From the NCBI GenBank assembly GCA_963576725.1, contig OY755252.1, positions 46,966,140 through 47,030,139 of the forward strand: DNA of 64,000 nucleotides, in the 5' to 3' direction. The notes beneath the pieces are model-generated. The model was not told where the DNA came from. It saw nothing but the letters and a program-made list of their open reading frames with translations, and ran no database searches. Positions within the stretch are counted from its first letter, which is position 1; each line of letters begins with the position of its first letter. The position numbers and the translations under genes were made by a program. This stretch comes from Azorinus chamasolen. Lineage: Eukaryota; Mollusca; Bivalvia; Cardiida; Solecurtidae. Of this stretch, positions 1 to 10,985 are shown piece after piece.

Positions 1-449
1 AGCAACACAAGGAAACAGCAAATGTACATAGGTAGAAAAAACAACAAGAGACGCACAAAGACAAAACAAACATACAATAGGAGGAAGATGGAAGTACCGC
101 CTTGGAACGGTCAGTGACAAAAGTCACCGGGGGTTTAAACCGGTTTATGGGCGCCCAACCTCACCCTTATTCCATCCCCATCCCAAAAGACAAACAGTGT
201 AAATAAACGTATCCCCTCTCCGACTAATCTACAACAACCGCGACAGCAAATACAGTGGTAAAGTGCATGTATAACAAAAAACCATTTAATTGAACATACT
301 GTATCCACCTATCGCTAGTGTACTCAATGATTGAGCTGCAAACAGAGTAACTGTAGAAAAGTAATAAAGGGTACGACAAAAATGAAATAGTACAGATATC
401 CGACGTTCTCCTTCCATTTCTGGATTTAAGAGGTCGCCTTCATAGAGTA
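1..449 (-). mobile_element. 3' tail of RT element copy 1 (Penelope-like), runs off the left edge
   Basis: Read on the minus strand this follows the RT reading frame that stops at 450. It holds the family's hallmark tail motifs: AAACCGGTTTAAACCCCC (complement around 130-150), the GGAACGGTCAGTGACAA box (104-120) and the TTTACACTGTTTGTCTTTT box (complement near 190). The same tail, without RT, recurs at 14495-14690, 18300-18735, 30870-31262 and 58678-58962, which identifies it as the 3' end of a retroelement rather than host DNA. The outer end of the element is not in the window. Confidence 0.7.
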
Positions 450-2443
450 CTAAACCTTTCTTGTCGGCGTACATGCAAAGAGGCCAGCGTGATTGCCAAC
501 TGTAAAAGGGTTCACAACCAAACATGCAGTATGTTGTAGTAATACAGGATCATATCCCTTTTTAATGAATTGTTTTATATATTTGATGAACAAAGTGAGA
601 AAATGGGTATGTCCAATAATTTTACGAAGTTTGTAAATCACATCACCATAAAATTCAGGATGTGAAATACCGTGTCGCAAAAGTACCTTGAGATTACATT
701 TGTACTTGCCAATAAGCGAGAGATTTCGATAGTAAAATTTAGAGAAAGTTTTTCTTAGTTTATGGTATCTATATCCTTGTTTAAGCAGTTTTTCAGTTAA
801 AATGATATTTCGACTGTTAAAATCGTCAATAGATGAACAAGCTCTAGCAAAACGAATAAGTTGAGATATATAAACCCCGTAAGATGGAGCACGGGGAACA
901 TCCCCGTCAAGATGAGGAAAATTTACAATATTAAAATCAAAATCATCTCTTTTGTCATATATTTTAGAAGAAATCATTCCATTATTAATTTTAAGGTCTA
1001 GGTCAAGAAAGGCTGCATAATTGTCGGACGGGTTAGCTTTATTCAATTTGAGTTCTTTAGGATAAATAGTAGGAATCAGAGCATCAAAGAAAGGGTTATC
1101 TAAGTTAAAAATATCATCCAAATATCGACAAGTTTCATTGAAGGCTTTTATAACATCTTCTTGTGATTGAGGATTCAAACTCAACATGAAATCTCTCTCA
1201 TAGCAGTACAAAAACAAATCTGCGACAAGTGGTGCACAATTCGTACCCATGGGAATACCAATTACCTGACGGTATATGGCATTCCCATAACGTACAAATA
1301 TGTTATCCAAAAGAAAGGTCAGTGCTTCGCAAACTTCTGAGCAAGTCCAATTGGTGTAATATTTCATTTGCTCGTCAGTAAAGAAAGCTTTTTCAGCATT
1401 ACATGCCAAGAATGATGTTTTTTCTCGGGCAAATACTTTCTGGATCAAGTTAGTAAGCTTATCCTTAATTAAAATATGAGGAATAGTTGTGTACAGAGTA
1501 GAAAAATCGTACGTGCTTACAGTGGATGCAAGATACCTTTTGTTCTTAAGTTTGTTTAAGACTTCTGAAGAGTTCTTAATAGACCAGAAGAGATTTATTC
1601 CAGAATTTTCATAAGTCTTATCACAGTAAAATGTTACATGTTCCTTTACCTTCGTTAAACAAGAAGTCAAAAGTATAGACAATTTAGTAGTTGTACATGA
1701 ACTAGAATTTGCAATGAAACGCGCTTTATATGTTTTTTTATGTAGTTTTGGTAACCAATACATAGTAGGAAGTTTATGTTGTGTAATTTTAATATCGGTT
1801 CCAAATTGTTCACACTTTTTGACATGGTCTGAAATGATGGTCTTTTCGTCAGTGGTAACTGAAATGTATGACTTGGTATTAATAATTTCCTGCTTCAAGA
1901 CATCGATATAATGTAATCGTCAAATAATAATCACATTATTTGATGCCTTATCAGCAGGAACAAAAATGTATTTTGAATGGAAATCCTGTAAACCCTTTTT
2001 AAGATGTCTAAATGAAGTTCTAGGTTTAGGTGGAAGAAGGTGTCTATTAGAGCTGTAAAAGGAAATGCGTTTATCAATTATATCAAAAATTAGTTTTTTC
2101 CAACAAGAAAGGGCATTAGACTCAACATGTTCTCTTCGACACCATTTAATACTAAAATTTTGTAAAGCCTCCGCAATCTGAACTCGACAAGAGTTAAAAT
2201 CTATCAAGGATGGTATTCTATATTTGGGACCTTTATTCAAAAGAGATCGTAGACGTTTATCTTTAATTATCTCAAAATTACCAGTAATCACATGACCAGC
2301 CGGAGAATAGCAAAATTTTGAGGTGGCGCAATCTCAATTATCAGGAATATTATCATTAATATTAAGGTCGGTCACAATTTTATTATAGTTGAAAATTGTA
2401 TTTCTAATGGGTTTGTTATATTTGTAGCAGATGATAGGTGGTT
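450..2443 (-). pseudogene. Reverse transcriptase of a Penelope-like element, copy 1, two in-frame stops
   Basis: This encodes a retroelement reverse transcriptase. Motif A is YDFSTLYTTIP, motif B is IGIPMGTNCAPLVADL, and the catalytic motif C is CRYLDDIF, all still present. The C-terminal block (SYGVYISQLIRFARAC, then LLKQGYRYHKLRKTFSKFY) is typical of the PTHR21301/Penelope-like RT group; I am sure of the RT and less sure of the exact clade. Reading is continuous in one frame from about 2443 down to 450 except for TGA codons at 2334-2336 and 1920-1922. Both fall where related proteins usually carry Cys (my recollection of the family). The N-terminal part includes a SPAGHVITG motif. No GIY-YIG endonuclease domain was seen after the RT. 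Copy 2 lies head to head with it from about 2446. The element is probably dead, though its RT core is well preserved. Confidence 0.85.
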
Positions 2444-2445
2444 CT

Positions 2446-3720
2446 GTATAAATAAGGCGCGTTTTATTGCCAACTCTAGCTGTTGTACCACTACTAAATT
2501 ATCTATACTTTTGACGTCCTGTCTTACTACGATCAAAGAACATGTAAATCGCTACTGTGATAAAATATATGAAAATTCTGGTATTAATGTTTTTTGGTCC
2601 ATAAAAAATTCAAATGATGTTTTAAAAAAACTTGAAGATGAACAGTATAACATTTCTTTACTGAGCTTTTATGATTTCTCTACACTCTATACTACTCTAC
2701 CTCACCATCTTATTAGTGATAAACTTATTAAATTAATAGAAAAAAACCTTTGCCAGAGAAAAAAAATGTTCATTGCTTGTTATGTTCAACGTCCATTCTT
2801 TTCGAATTCAGAAGTTGAACATTACACAATGTGGACTTGCCTTGATGTTTGTAGATCTCTCACCTTTCTTTTAGATAATATATTTGTGCGTTATGGGGAT
2901 ACCATATGTCGTCAAGTTGTTGGTATACACATGGGTACAAATTGTGCCCCTCTAGTTTTCAGATTTCTTTTTGTATTGCTATGAGAGGGATTTTTATGCT
3001 AAGCTTAAAACCTGATACACAGACCGATATTGTTAATGCTTTTAATAAAACTTCAAGGTATTTAACGATATTTTGAATTTAGATAATCCTTATTTCGATA
3101 CTATGATTTCTTCAATTTACCCAAAAGAACTGTCTTTAAACAAGGCTAATGAATCTGGCATTAAAGCTTCATTTTTAGATTTGAATCTTTCAATTACAAA
3201 TGATAAAGTTTCGTCCAAAATATACGATAAAAGAGAAGATTTTGATTTTAAAATTGTTAATTATCCTTTTCTAGATGGAGATGTGCCACGTTCTACATCT
3301 TATGGGGTTTATATTTCTCAGCTTATTAGGTTTGCCCGAGCCTGTTCTTTGCTTGAAGATTTTAACAGACGTAATTTAGTTATAACTGATAAACTTCTTA
3401 AACAAGGTTACAGATATCACAAACTTTGGAAAACTTTTTCTAAATTTTATTATCGAAATTTACCTCTCATTAGTATGTATAATTGCAATCTACGGACGTT
3501 ACTGCGACAAGGCATTTCTCAACCAGAATTTTATGGGGGTGTTATCTACAAAATTCGGGGTCATATCCATCTTCATGATTTGTTTATAAAACGCATTAAA
3601 ACATTTAAAAAGAAAGGTTATGATCCTATTATATCGCAACGCACTGCATGTTTGGTTATCGATGACAGGCCGAGGGTAGTACTCTATGATGGTATACTCT
3701 TAAACTTGGATACAGGATGA
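2446..3720 (+). pseudogene. Reverse transcriptase of the same element family, copy 2, truncated and frameshifted
   Basis: This is the homologue of the minus-strand RT on the left, similar but clearly divergent in protein. The 5' end is missing: similarity starts at ARFIANSSSC (about 2452). Blocks YDFSTLYTTLPH and IHMGTNCAPLV are present. The frame breaks after about 2960, and near 3060 a small deletion destroys the YLDD catalytic motif (it now reads YLTIF then a stop). A second open stretch (3073-3720) carries the C-terminal part, with SYGVYISQLIRFARAC and LLKQGYRYHK, and ends with a stop at 3718-3720. It cannot encode an active RT. Its 3' tail continues to about 4262. Confidence 0.85.
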
Positions 3721-4262
3721 GCTTACGAGACTCATGTATTACTTTTTCCCTGTCGTGCCCTTAACGGCTTACCTGCAGGTGCTATGACTTCAGCAAAGTC
3801 ATTGAGTACATATTTGACGGATTGTCACAGTTATTATGCTATGTTTTACATGTTGTCCTGTGTTCACCGTCGTCTATGTTGTGGGTAAGTCCAGCGGGGA
3901 TACCTTTATTTACACTATTTGTAAAGCTAGGGTGACTTTGAGAGAAGTGTGAGGTTAGGACGTCCGTAAACCGGTTTAAACCCCCAGTGGTGTATTTGCT
4001 ACTGACCGTACTAAGGTGGTACTCTCTTTGTCACCCTTCCTTTTGTTTTCCTTGCGTCTTTGTGCTTGTGATTTTGTTCATGTGTGGAACGTTTGTCTCT
4101 GGTTCTTGTGTGTCTTTTGGTGTTTTCTGTGTTCATTTCGTGTGTGAGTGTGCGTTTGGGTGTGATGTTGTGTGTGTTTGTGTGTGCCATGCTGTCTATC
4201 GGTGTTTTGGTGGTGGTTGCGTCTTGTATGTGGCTTTGCCTGCTTGACTTTACTACTTTTCC
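3721..4262 (+). mobile_element. 3' tail of RT element copy 2 (tail subfamily B)
   Basis: The untranslated 3' part of copy 2 contains GTAAACCGGTTTAAACCCCC (3966-3985), a CTACTGACCGTACTAAGGTGG box, a short GT-rich stretch (4140-4190) and ends with TGCCTGCTTGACTTTACTAC...TTTTCC (about 4240-4262). Solo or nearly solo copies with the same end lie at 5645-6050 (minus), 20050-20289 (plus), 20328-20523 (minus) and 35473-35851 (minus). The GT-rich stretch is the ancestor of the long (CA)n at 20400. Confidence 0.75.
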
Positions 4263-5644
4263 ATTCAGCAAACAAAAGACGTGGAAAGAAATTGAGATAT
4301 TTATTTTGATACATTATCTACGGCAATTGATTAGCAAACGACTGTTAAACAGACGGCACATTTACTTTGTAAGTAGAGACAGGAACAACAAATAACACCA
4401 GATGACAGTTCATGTAAAACAAACTATTGTCAATCCATATGTTTGGAAAGCGGGTTGTTCCATCAATAAACAATACAGTGCTACAAACTCTTATTTGCGA
4501 ACAAATGTCAAAGAAAAAGGAATAGTTTTGAAACTGTTGCAGACATCAAACGATCAGCAGAGAGGGGTAAGCACGTTTCAGTATAGATTGTAATATGTCA
4601 TTTGGTATACGAACTTTAAAATGGAGTCTATATCCTTCAATAAGAAAGATAAAGTGACACATATCATATATCTCCAACACGGTGTTTGCTTTGAATCTAT
4701 CCTGTTTACAAATTATTCTAAAGCAGTTTATTTCGGACACGTGCATGCTCACAGCGAATGTTCGTGTCATTTGTGACCCATGCGTAACAGTTTAATTACA
4801 CGATCATACCCGCTAAGAGTTGGGTCTGATCTGCGATCCAAAGACTGTCACTTAGGTTTAATATCAGCAAACAAGTAAAGGAAGGGAAACGAATAATGTT
4901 TAATACGTTACAGATGATGACCGATCAGCAGACGACTATTGAGCAGACGACAAAATTTCTGATTTGAACAAAAAAGCAGCAGATGACAATTTATGTAAAA
5001 ACTACCGGAATCCAGGTTACGGAAGAATGGATTTCCCATAACTAAACAATACAGTTTTACGAAATCTCTTCTGCAAACAAGACCGTTAGGAAGAAATGAA
5101 ACTATTAAAGACACAAATGTCTAGCAGATGACAACTTTAGCAGACTACACAAATTACTTGGCATGCAAAGACCGTATCAGTAATGAACTGAAAAAGAACA
5201 GACGGCATTTCCTATACATATGCTTTACAAAAGTGTAACTCTGAAAGGGGTAGACCATTGTTTGCGAGACACATATCCACCAAGAACAATCCCTACTACA
5301 ATGGGGCTGATCTCAATCAGAAAAAAACACATACATGTCCCCGAACATGTCTGACGTAAATATACATCGTGTGCAAATATCCCAATACCTAACTTCGCGC
5401 AGAATACTGCCCAACACCTTGCTGGCCTTCCCGCAATATATACCCTACACAACCAGTTTCGGTCCAATATCAGCACCGACCAAATTGGAGACTGACCAGA
5501 GATAAACAATATGTCATTTAGATCTTACAAAAGAAAGGGTCGAAATGCTATGCATGACAACTGACCAGCATCCACCCGTTGGTCGGGTGACATCCAGCAT
5601 GTAACGAGTTGAACAACAAAAGCAGTACATTGATTTGAATTAGG
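4263..5644. other. Unassigned 1.4-kb segment between two RT-element tails
   Basis: No supported gene. There are weak internal repeats: a phrase like GATGACAGTTCATGTAAAAC (4402) returns in altered form at about 4980 (GATGACAATTTATGTAAAAA), and AAACAATACAG occurs near 4470 and 5045. A minus-strand open frame at 5225-5509 has a hydrophobic stretch ending GIVLGGYVSRK but no recognisable family and no clear splice sites. It could be a relic of an internal region of a mobile element, or degraded host intron of gene L. Confidence 0.35.
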
Positions 5645-6050
5645 TGGTTAAATGAAAAAGCAGTAAAGTCAAGCAGGCAAAGCCACATACACGACGCAAC
5701 CACACCGAAACATCGATAGATAGATAACATTTATAACATCGATAGATAGATAGATAGATAGATAGATAACATGTCACACACACAACTACGCACCCAAACA
5801 AACGCATATGCACGTAATGAACACAGAAAATATTAACAAACACACACGTACTAGAGATAAACATTCCAAACATGAACAAAATCACAAATACAAAGACACA
5901 ACACAAATAAAAGTAAGGGTAACAAAGAGAGTACTGTCTTTAGGGAACGGTCATTTGCAAAACCACCACTGTGGATTTAAACCGGTTTACCGACGTCCTA
6001 ACCTTACACTTGTCTCAAAGTCACCCAGGCTTACACCATAGTGTAAATAA
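5645..6050 (-). mobile_element. Solo 3' tail of the RT element (subfamily B)
   Basis: On the minus strand it starts with the CCGGTTTAAATCCAC hallmark (complement near 5972-5990) and ends with the conserved TTTGCCTGCTTGACTTTACT end (complement 5660-5680). No RT coding sequence is attached, so it is 5' truncated. It carries a short (GATA)n microsatellite at about 5716-5768 in place of part of the GT-rich stretch. It lies in or beside intron 2 of gene L. Confidence 0.7.
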
Positions 6051-6084
6051 ATGTATAAACTCTTATAAAGTTATAATATAGTTG

Positions 6085-6725
6085 TTATAACCTATATGAC
6101 ATAGGTTGTCAAACCCCATATAAGTTAAAACTCATGTGATTTAGGGGGCTATACTCTATATTAGTTCGGTTGTAAGGGGCTATACCCCATATAAGTTCGG
6201 TTGTTAGGGGGCTATACTCCATATAAGTTCAGTTGCTAGGTGTTCGGATCTATTGTGTTGCTGAACCCTTCTAAAATAAGGTTAAACCCTAGTTTAGGAC
6301 GTGGTTTAGACCCATATATGATAGGTGGTTAAACCCTAGTATAATTATGTTAGGACGTGGTTTAGACCCATACATGATAGGTGGTTAAATCCTAGTATAT
6401 GTTAGATCGCGGTTTAGATCCATACATGATAGGTGGTTAAACCCTAGTACATGTTAGGACGTGGTTTAGACCCATACATGATAGGTGGTTAAACCCTAGT
6501 ATATGTTAGGACGTGGTTTAGACCCATACATGATAGGTGGTTAAACCCTAGTGTATGTTAGGACGTGGTTTAAACCCATACATGATAGGTGGTTAAACCC
6601 TAGTATATGTAAGGACGTGGTTTAGACCCATACATGATAGGTGGTTAAACCCCATATAAATTAGGTGGTTAACCACCATTTGAAATAGGTGGTTAAACCT
6701 ATATAAGATATGTAGTTAAAACTCA
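6085..6725. repeat. GGTGGTTAAACCC minisatellite, about 52-bp higher-order unit (gene L intron 2)
   Basis: Seven to eight tandem units of about 52 bp lie at about 6290-6650, each with GTTAGGACGTGG, TTTAGACCCATACATGAT and AGGTGGTTAAACCCTAG blocks. They are flanked on both sides by shorter degenerate units. The same simple motif family sits at the same place in intron 2 of genes M (26865-27680) and R (53690-53910), but without the 52-bp higher-order unit. Confidence 0.8.
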
Positions 6726-6838
6726 TAGCGATTTGTTATATTTGTATATTTCAGTTGAACTGTGTCCATTCGGAAGTCAAATACATGAGTTTAATGTATG
6801 ATGTTATTCCATGCGTTATTCTACAATTCAGTACCTAC

Positions 6839-6925
6839 CTGGGAGTTAACATAGGTGGAAAGCGAAGAGGTCAACAAACCAGAGGCGCTGTATATACCAA
6901 CAAAAGCTCCAATTCTTGCAAATAC
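6839..6925 (-). CDS. Gene L exon 2 (TM1)
   Basis: 87 bp, phase 0 at both ends. It differs from M by Ile for Val after G-A-F-V-G. A single copy of the segment is present, unlike the five-fold copy in gene R. Confidence 0.8.
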
Positions 6926-7315
6926 CTAAAATCAAGATCATGAATGACGTATATAAAGGATCATTGTTGGCTAGAGGACTGTTAAATAATACTCAACTTT
7001 ACCGATAGGTGATGTTAATACCTCTTGAAGAACTGAGAAAAAAAGTAATATGTAAATAAGAAATCAATTTGAAATTAAATCAATTATTTTGGAATACTGT
7101 TAGAATTCAGGCACGATGACTAGTGTCTAATAATCTTAAAAAGGAAGAAGAAGATGAAGCTGCTGGAAAAAATTTTTTTTATAGAAGTATACCTGTAGGA
7201 ATTTTGGAGTAAAATTGCCGAAGCCACATTTTGTGTCGGGGTCATCTGAATGGTCTCTCTGATCGTTGCCATTTTGAACCGGAAGAGGTAGTTTGTCACT
7301 ATAGTTGGACGTCAT
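6839..7315 (-). CDS. SLCO: Partial OATP/SLCO gene L: coding exons 1 and 2 only
   Basis: Exon 1 (7193-7315) starts at ATG 7315 with MTSNYSDKLPLPVQNGN and ends KCGFGNFTPKFLQ before a GTATAC donor. Exon 2 (6839-6925, 87 bp) starts V-F-A-R-I-G-A-F after a TTTAG acceptor and ends STYVNSQ before a GTAGGT donor. Both exons match genes M and R in length, phase and nearly all residues, and cover the cytosolic N-terminus and first membrane segment of an organic anion transporter. Exon 3 (VSMLEKQFGF in M and R) is not found between 1 and 6838, where RT-element copies fill the sequence. Either intron 2 is at least 6.8 kb and the gene continues to the left, or the gene is broken. The sequence alone does not decide. 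Confidence 0.75.
7193..7315 (-). CDS. Gene L exon 1 (start exon)
   Basis: 123 bp from ATG to the donor, phase 0 out. The residues after VQNGN read DQRDHSDD, compared with YHRDPSDD in M and FHKDPSDD in R, so this is the most variable part of the N-terminus. An in-frame upstream region without a stop reaches 7351. Confidence 0.8.
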
Positions 7316-9276
7316 CTGGATACGTGTGAGAACAATGTATAGCGAAGACACGCAAAGTATCGTGGTTTTGGTATTATTGAAAATGTGTCATTCACTAAAG
7401 ATTAAATTCCTTCATACTTGTTTTTTAATTTATTTCTGTGTTATAAACTTCTTGCTATTACATCCAGGCTACATCGTTAAGTTAAGCCTACATTCTTTGA
7501 CGACTTTACAAACATATCTGACCAAGATCAGAGGATTCCTGTAGGAGCAAATCCTGTATAAACCTAATGCTTAACCCTTACAACGCTGACTTTTTAAATG
7601 GACTATTCCAAAACTCAAACCGGCCAGTCTTATCGTGAATATATAGGGATTTTCCTAAAAAAAAGTGTAACATGACAAACAGTGCAGACCCTGATGAAAG
7701 ACACGATTATAAGTTAATAGTTGTCCTTTTAATCCATCTATAACGAACAGTTAAACTATTTACCTTGTTTAATTGTATATATCCACAGGGTTTAAGACAA
7801 CTCCCGTGACTACACCAGTCCGCGTAACGACTGAGGACTATATTCCCCACGTAAATATTTAGACATAGGTTTCAAGAACACTATATACACTTAAACATCT
7901 TTACAACGACCATCAAAACAATGCACAATGCTTGTTGTTAAAGGTAGGTAGTAGCTGGACGCAGGACCAAAGTTATGCAGAAAGCTTTCATAAAATATTC
8001 TGAATTACTAGCGTCTAATATAAAGAAACTACCTACAAGCATATACGCCACATCATATGGTTGTTATAGAGAGGATTTACTGTATATAACTGTCACAGAT
8101 TATCACTTTGGGAACAGAGAACTCAGATAATTTAAACACGGATATGCCCGAGTCACACTTACTATTCAGATTTAATATTCATATAGATGTTATGTTACAT
8201 GTTACAAAAGTCTTGCACATTGTAATATTCAGACTGAGGAGAGCACATTATGGTTCCATTTAAAATCGTCTTTAACAATTCTGAAACTATAGTTTGAGTA
8301 AGTTTGATTAGTAATGCACGTTTTGGAAAATTATCTTAAATCATCTTTTCAATCACGTAGAACAATCAAACTGTGATGCCTGTTCAACCAAGTAAATGGA
8401 ACATACAGACTTTTGTCACGTGAAGGACAGTGATAAAACGGCCGTCATCGTTTATCGCGACACTGGCTTCCTTTTCGTGCATTAAACCTTTACTCCGTAA
8501 ATACTAATAATGCCAAAGAATAATGATATTATAAAGGTCAATTAAGTGAATTTATACAATGGCATACGGACTGATAAACTTTTGACAATATTAGAAACTT
8601 TCGAATCGTACGTACGTTATACTTTAAGCAAACAGAGCAGGCCCTAATCAAATGGCACTTACATGAACCATCTGGTGTGGGTCTCTTCTGTTTGCAAAAT
8701 CGTTAAAATGTTTGTTTGTGGAGTAATGGGTTAAACCTTTACCTCGTGAATATTCGTGTAAGAAGTAATCATTATGTGTATAATTTTGTAGAATTGTTAT
8801 AATAGTATTATGAACAATGGCGGTTTGACTACTGCAGAGACCAGATATCACATCACAAGCAAACAGGGCAGACCCAGATTCAACAAAAACTGTCTCTTTA
8901 CAAAGGTGTTAAAGGGCTTCTGTGTCATTAAAGATAGCTTGGTGTTGGTTGCGTTTTGTGTGTGTCTTTTCCTGCTTGGGTTTACTACTTTTTCATTTAA
9001 CAAGTGTCCACCGAAGTGTTTTCATGGAGCGCAACCCGTGTGACACCAGTCAGTAGTCCGGTGAACTATCATTGAACCAGGATATATTTCACTCCTTTCA
9101 GGCTAGCGGCGAAATCGTGATTACTCATGCAAACAATTTGGGTCCTCATTGATAATCACAGTTTACAAGGAAATCAGAGAAATTTCATTGTAAAAACTGA
9201 AGTAGACTTACAATTGTTGCAGATGAAAAATACTTAATTGACAAATAACACCAAAAGCGTGTACCAAGAGTTACAT
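7316..9276. other. 5' flank of gene L, paralogous to the flanks of M and R
   Basis: No gene seen. Most of the stretch (about 7316-8480) is recognisably the same DNA as 28208-30300 and 54954-56760, for example the shared GTTAAAGGTAGGTAGTAGCT phrase and the GTCACACTTACTATTCAGAT-like phrase. It is therefore part of the duplicated unit and would include any shared promoter of the OATP copies. A fragment resembling the RT-element tail end lies at about 8941-9000 (plus strand, weak). Confidence 0.6.
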
Positions 9277-9492
9277 GTAACCCTTTCTCTGTTCTTTGAT
9301 TATTACAAAGTTCAAAAGAAATATGGAAGGTGGAACATTATAGCCATTTAAGAAAGTATAGAAACATATCTATTAAATTCAATAAGCAAACAGAACAGAC
9401 CCTGATCAGACGTCTCCTATAGGAGCCGTCTGATTTGGGTCTAATATGTTTGCAGATGCGTGAAAACACCTTTATATGAGGGAAAGGATTAA
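9277..9492. mobile_element. TTAA-type MITE, family A
   Basis: The ends are (T)GTAACCCTTTCTCTG and GAGGGAAAGGATTAA, degenerate forms of the family-A inverted repeats TTAACCCTTTCCCTG/AGGGAAAGGGTTAA. The core is a long hairpin centred at 9419-9420 (CAGACGTCTCCTATAGGAGC), flanked by CAAACAGAACAGACCC and GGGTCTAATATGTTTGC. No coding capacity. Confidence 0.7.
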
Positions 9493-9577
9493 GAACGACA
9501 ACGGACAATTAGGCGGATACGGTTTATTGTTCCTTATGTATAAAGAGAGAGACCTTACTTCACATGGAAACATAGGT

Positions 9578-9854
9578 TTAACCATTTACTCCATTAATAT
9601 CAATTATTTCATTAAAACATGTGTATTAATTAGATTGATTTTTTAAAATGGCGCATGAACACGGGAATGGCGCATGAACACGGGACCTGTATGCCATAGT
9701 AGAAACTGTCTTATTATACCTGTATTATTTCGTAAGCAGGCCATGACGAGACAGTTCCTTTAGGAACCGTCTGATCAGGGTCTGCCTTGTTTGCTTATGA
9801 TATAATATAGATATGATTCTACAGTTTTGAATATTCATTTGAGTAAAGAGTTAA
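9578..9854. mobile_element. TTAA-type MITE, family B
   Basis: It is bounded by TTAACCATTTACTCCATTAA and GAGTAAAGAGTTAA. The hairpin core GACAGTTCCTTTAGGAACCGTCTG is degenerate, and GGGTCTGCCTTGTTTGC follows. Family B is defined by ends like TTAACCCTTTACTCCAT and by a core close to that of family A. Confidence 0.6.
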
Positions 9855-10680
9855 TAAATATATATAAGAATATTTATAAACGTATTACTATGGAATGACA
9901 TATGGGTTTGGTCATATGTAGGAGACATGTTAGTTTCCTTTTATTCTGTCGCGACTGGTTTCAATAACATTATACAGTGTAACAATGTGAAAAACAATAA
10001 AGGAATTTCAAATCTGAAATAATTATTGCAGAATAATTGTCCAGCATCGAGTGGGAAAAAGTGGAAAAGGGATGTATTTACAAGAAGTTGATGAAAACGG
10101 TCAAGCGGATAAACGAGAAGCCCACACAGGTAAAGATACACACGTATATGACATGTGTGATTACCTATTCATGTCACGCATATCGACACTACTACATTCA
10201 AAAAGGCATATTGAAAGTATATTCCTACAATAATACTACATAAGCAGTTACATGTAAATCAAATTCGATATACATATCCATATACACGCCATGCCAAACG
10301 ATCTAGTCAGTGACATCTAAACGCAGTGTTAGTCGCCCATGATATTCATTTCGTAAATGGAAACTGTCTACATTGCTCAGACTACAGTGTCTTATCTGTA
10401 CGGATACAGTAACATGTGTCTACAGGAACCACTAATTTTAGGATTAATTCTTGGTTTTTAAGACAGGTAGTAGCTTAATACAAGACAGAAGTTGTGCAGA
10501 ATGCTCAAATACGAGTTTTCCGTACTACTTTTGTCATGCATTAAGCAGCCACTTGTTCTTATCAACATCCATATTTAATATTCATTTGGTCTCTTTAAGC
10601 ATGCTCTACTTTATATTGGATTCAAAGATTGCTGTTGTTGTTTTTGTATTGTTATTTGTATCCCGATATTTACTGTAATT
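9855..10680. other. Intergenic DNA, copy 1 of the 9.9/32.2/62.5-kb block
   Basis: No gene. It matches 32260-33790 and 62530-63770, for example the phrase near 9960 (TTTCAATAACATTATAC) and the one near 10462 (AAGACAGGTAGTAGCTTA). One degenerate unit of the 38-bp minisatellite can be seen near 9893-9940, compared with two units at 32170-32260 and dozens at 59940-62530. Confidence 0.55.
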
Positions 10681-10985
10681 GTCGTGTTTTGTCGTTGTTT
10701 GTCTTTTTTATGATTTTACCCCGTGTTTTGTTATTGTCTCTGTCATTATAGTGTTTTGTCATTGTCTCTGTCATTATCTTGCTTTGTCGTTGTTTGTCAT
10801 TAACGTGTTTTGTCATTGTCTCCGTCATTATCGTGTTTTGTCATTGTCTCTGTCATTATCGTGTTTGCCATTGTCTCTGCATTATCGTGTTTTGTTTTTG
10901 TCTCTGTCATTATCGTGTTTTGTTTTGTCCCTGTCATTGTTGTATTTTGTCGTTGTCTATGTCATTGTTTTCTCATTCCCTCTGT
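10681..10985. repeat. Minisatellite of about 28-30 bp (CATTGTCTCTGTCATTATCGTGTTTTGT)
   Basis: About ten imperfect head-to-tail units with GTCTCTGTCATTATCGTGTT as the most constant part. The long open frames across it are by-products of the repeat having few stops; none has a start context or a domain. Confidence 0.8.

Noticed and set aside
450..3720. Head-to-head RT copies explained as one element inverted by twin priming
   Set aside because: Both arms contain the same RT region with clear sequence divergence and each has its own 3' tail.
5225..5509. Possible transporter exon on the minus strand ending GIVLGGYVSRK
   Set aside because: Resemblance to OATP membrane segments is only in hydrophobic pattern; no signature residues and no convincing splice borders. 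Kept only as a weak finding.
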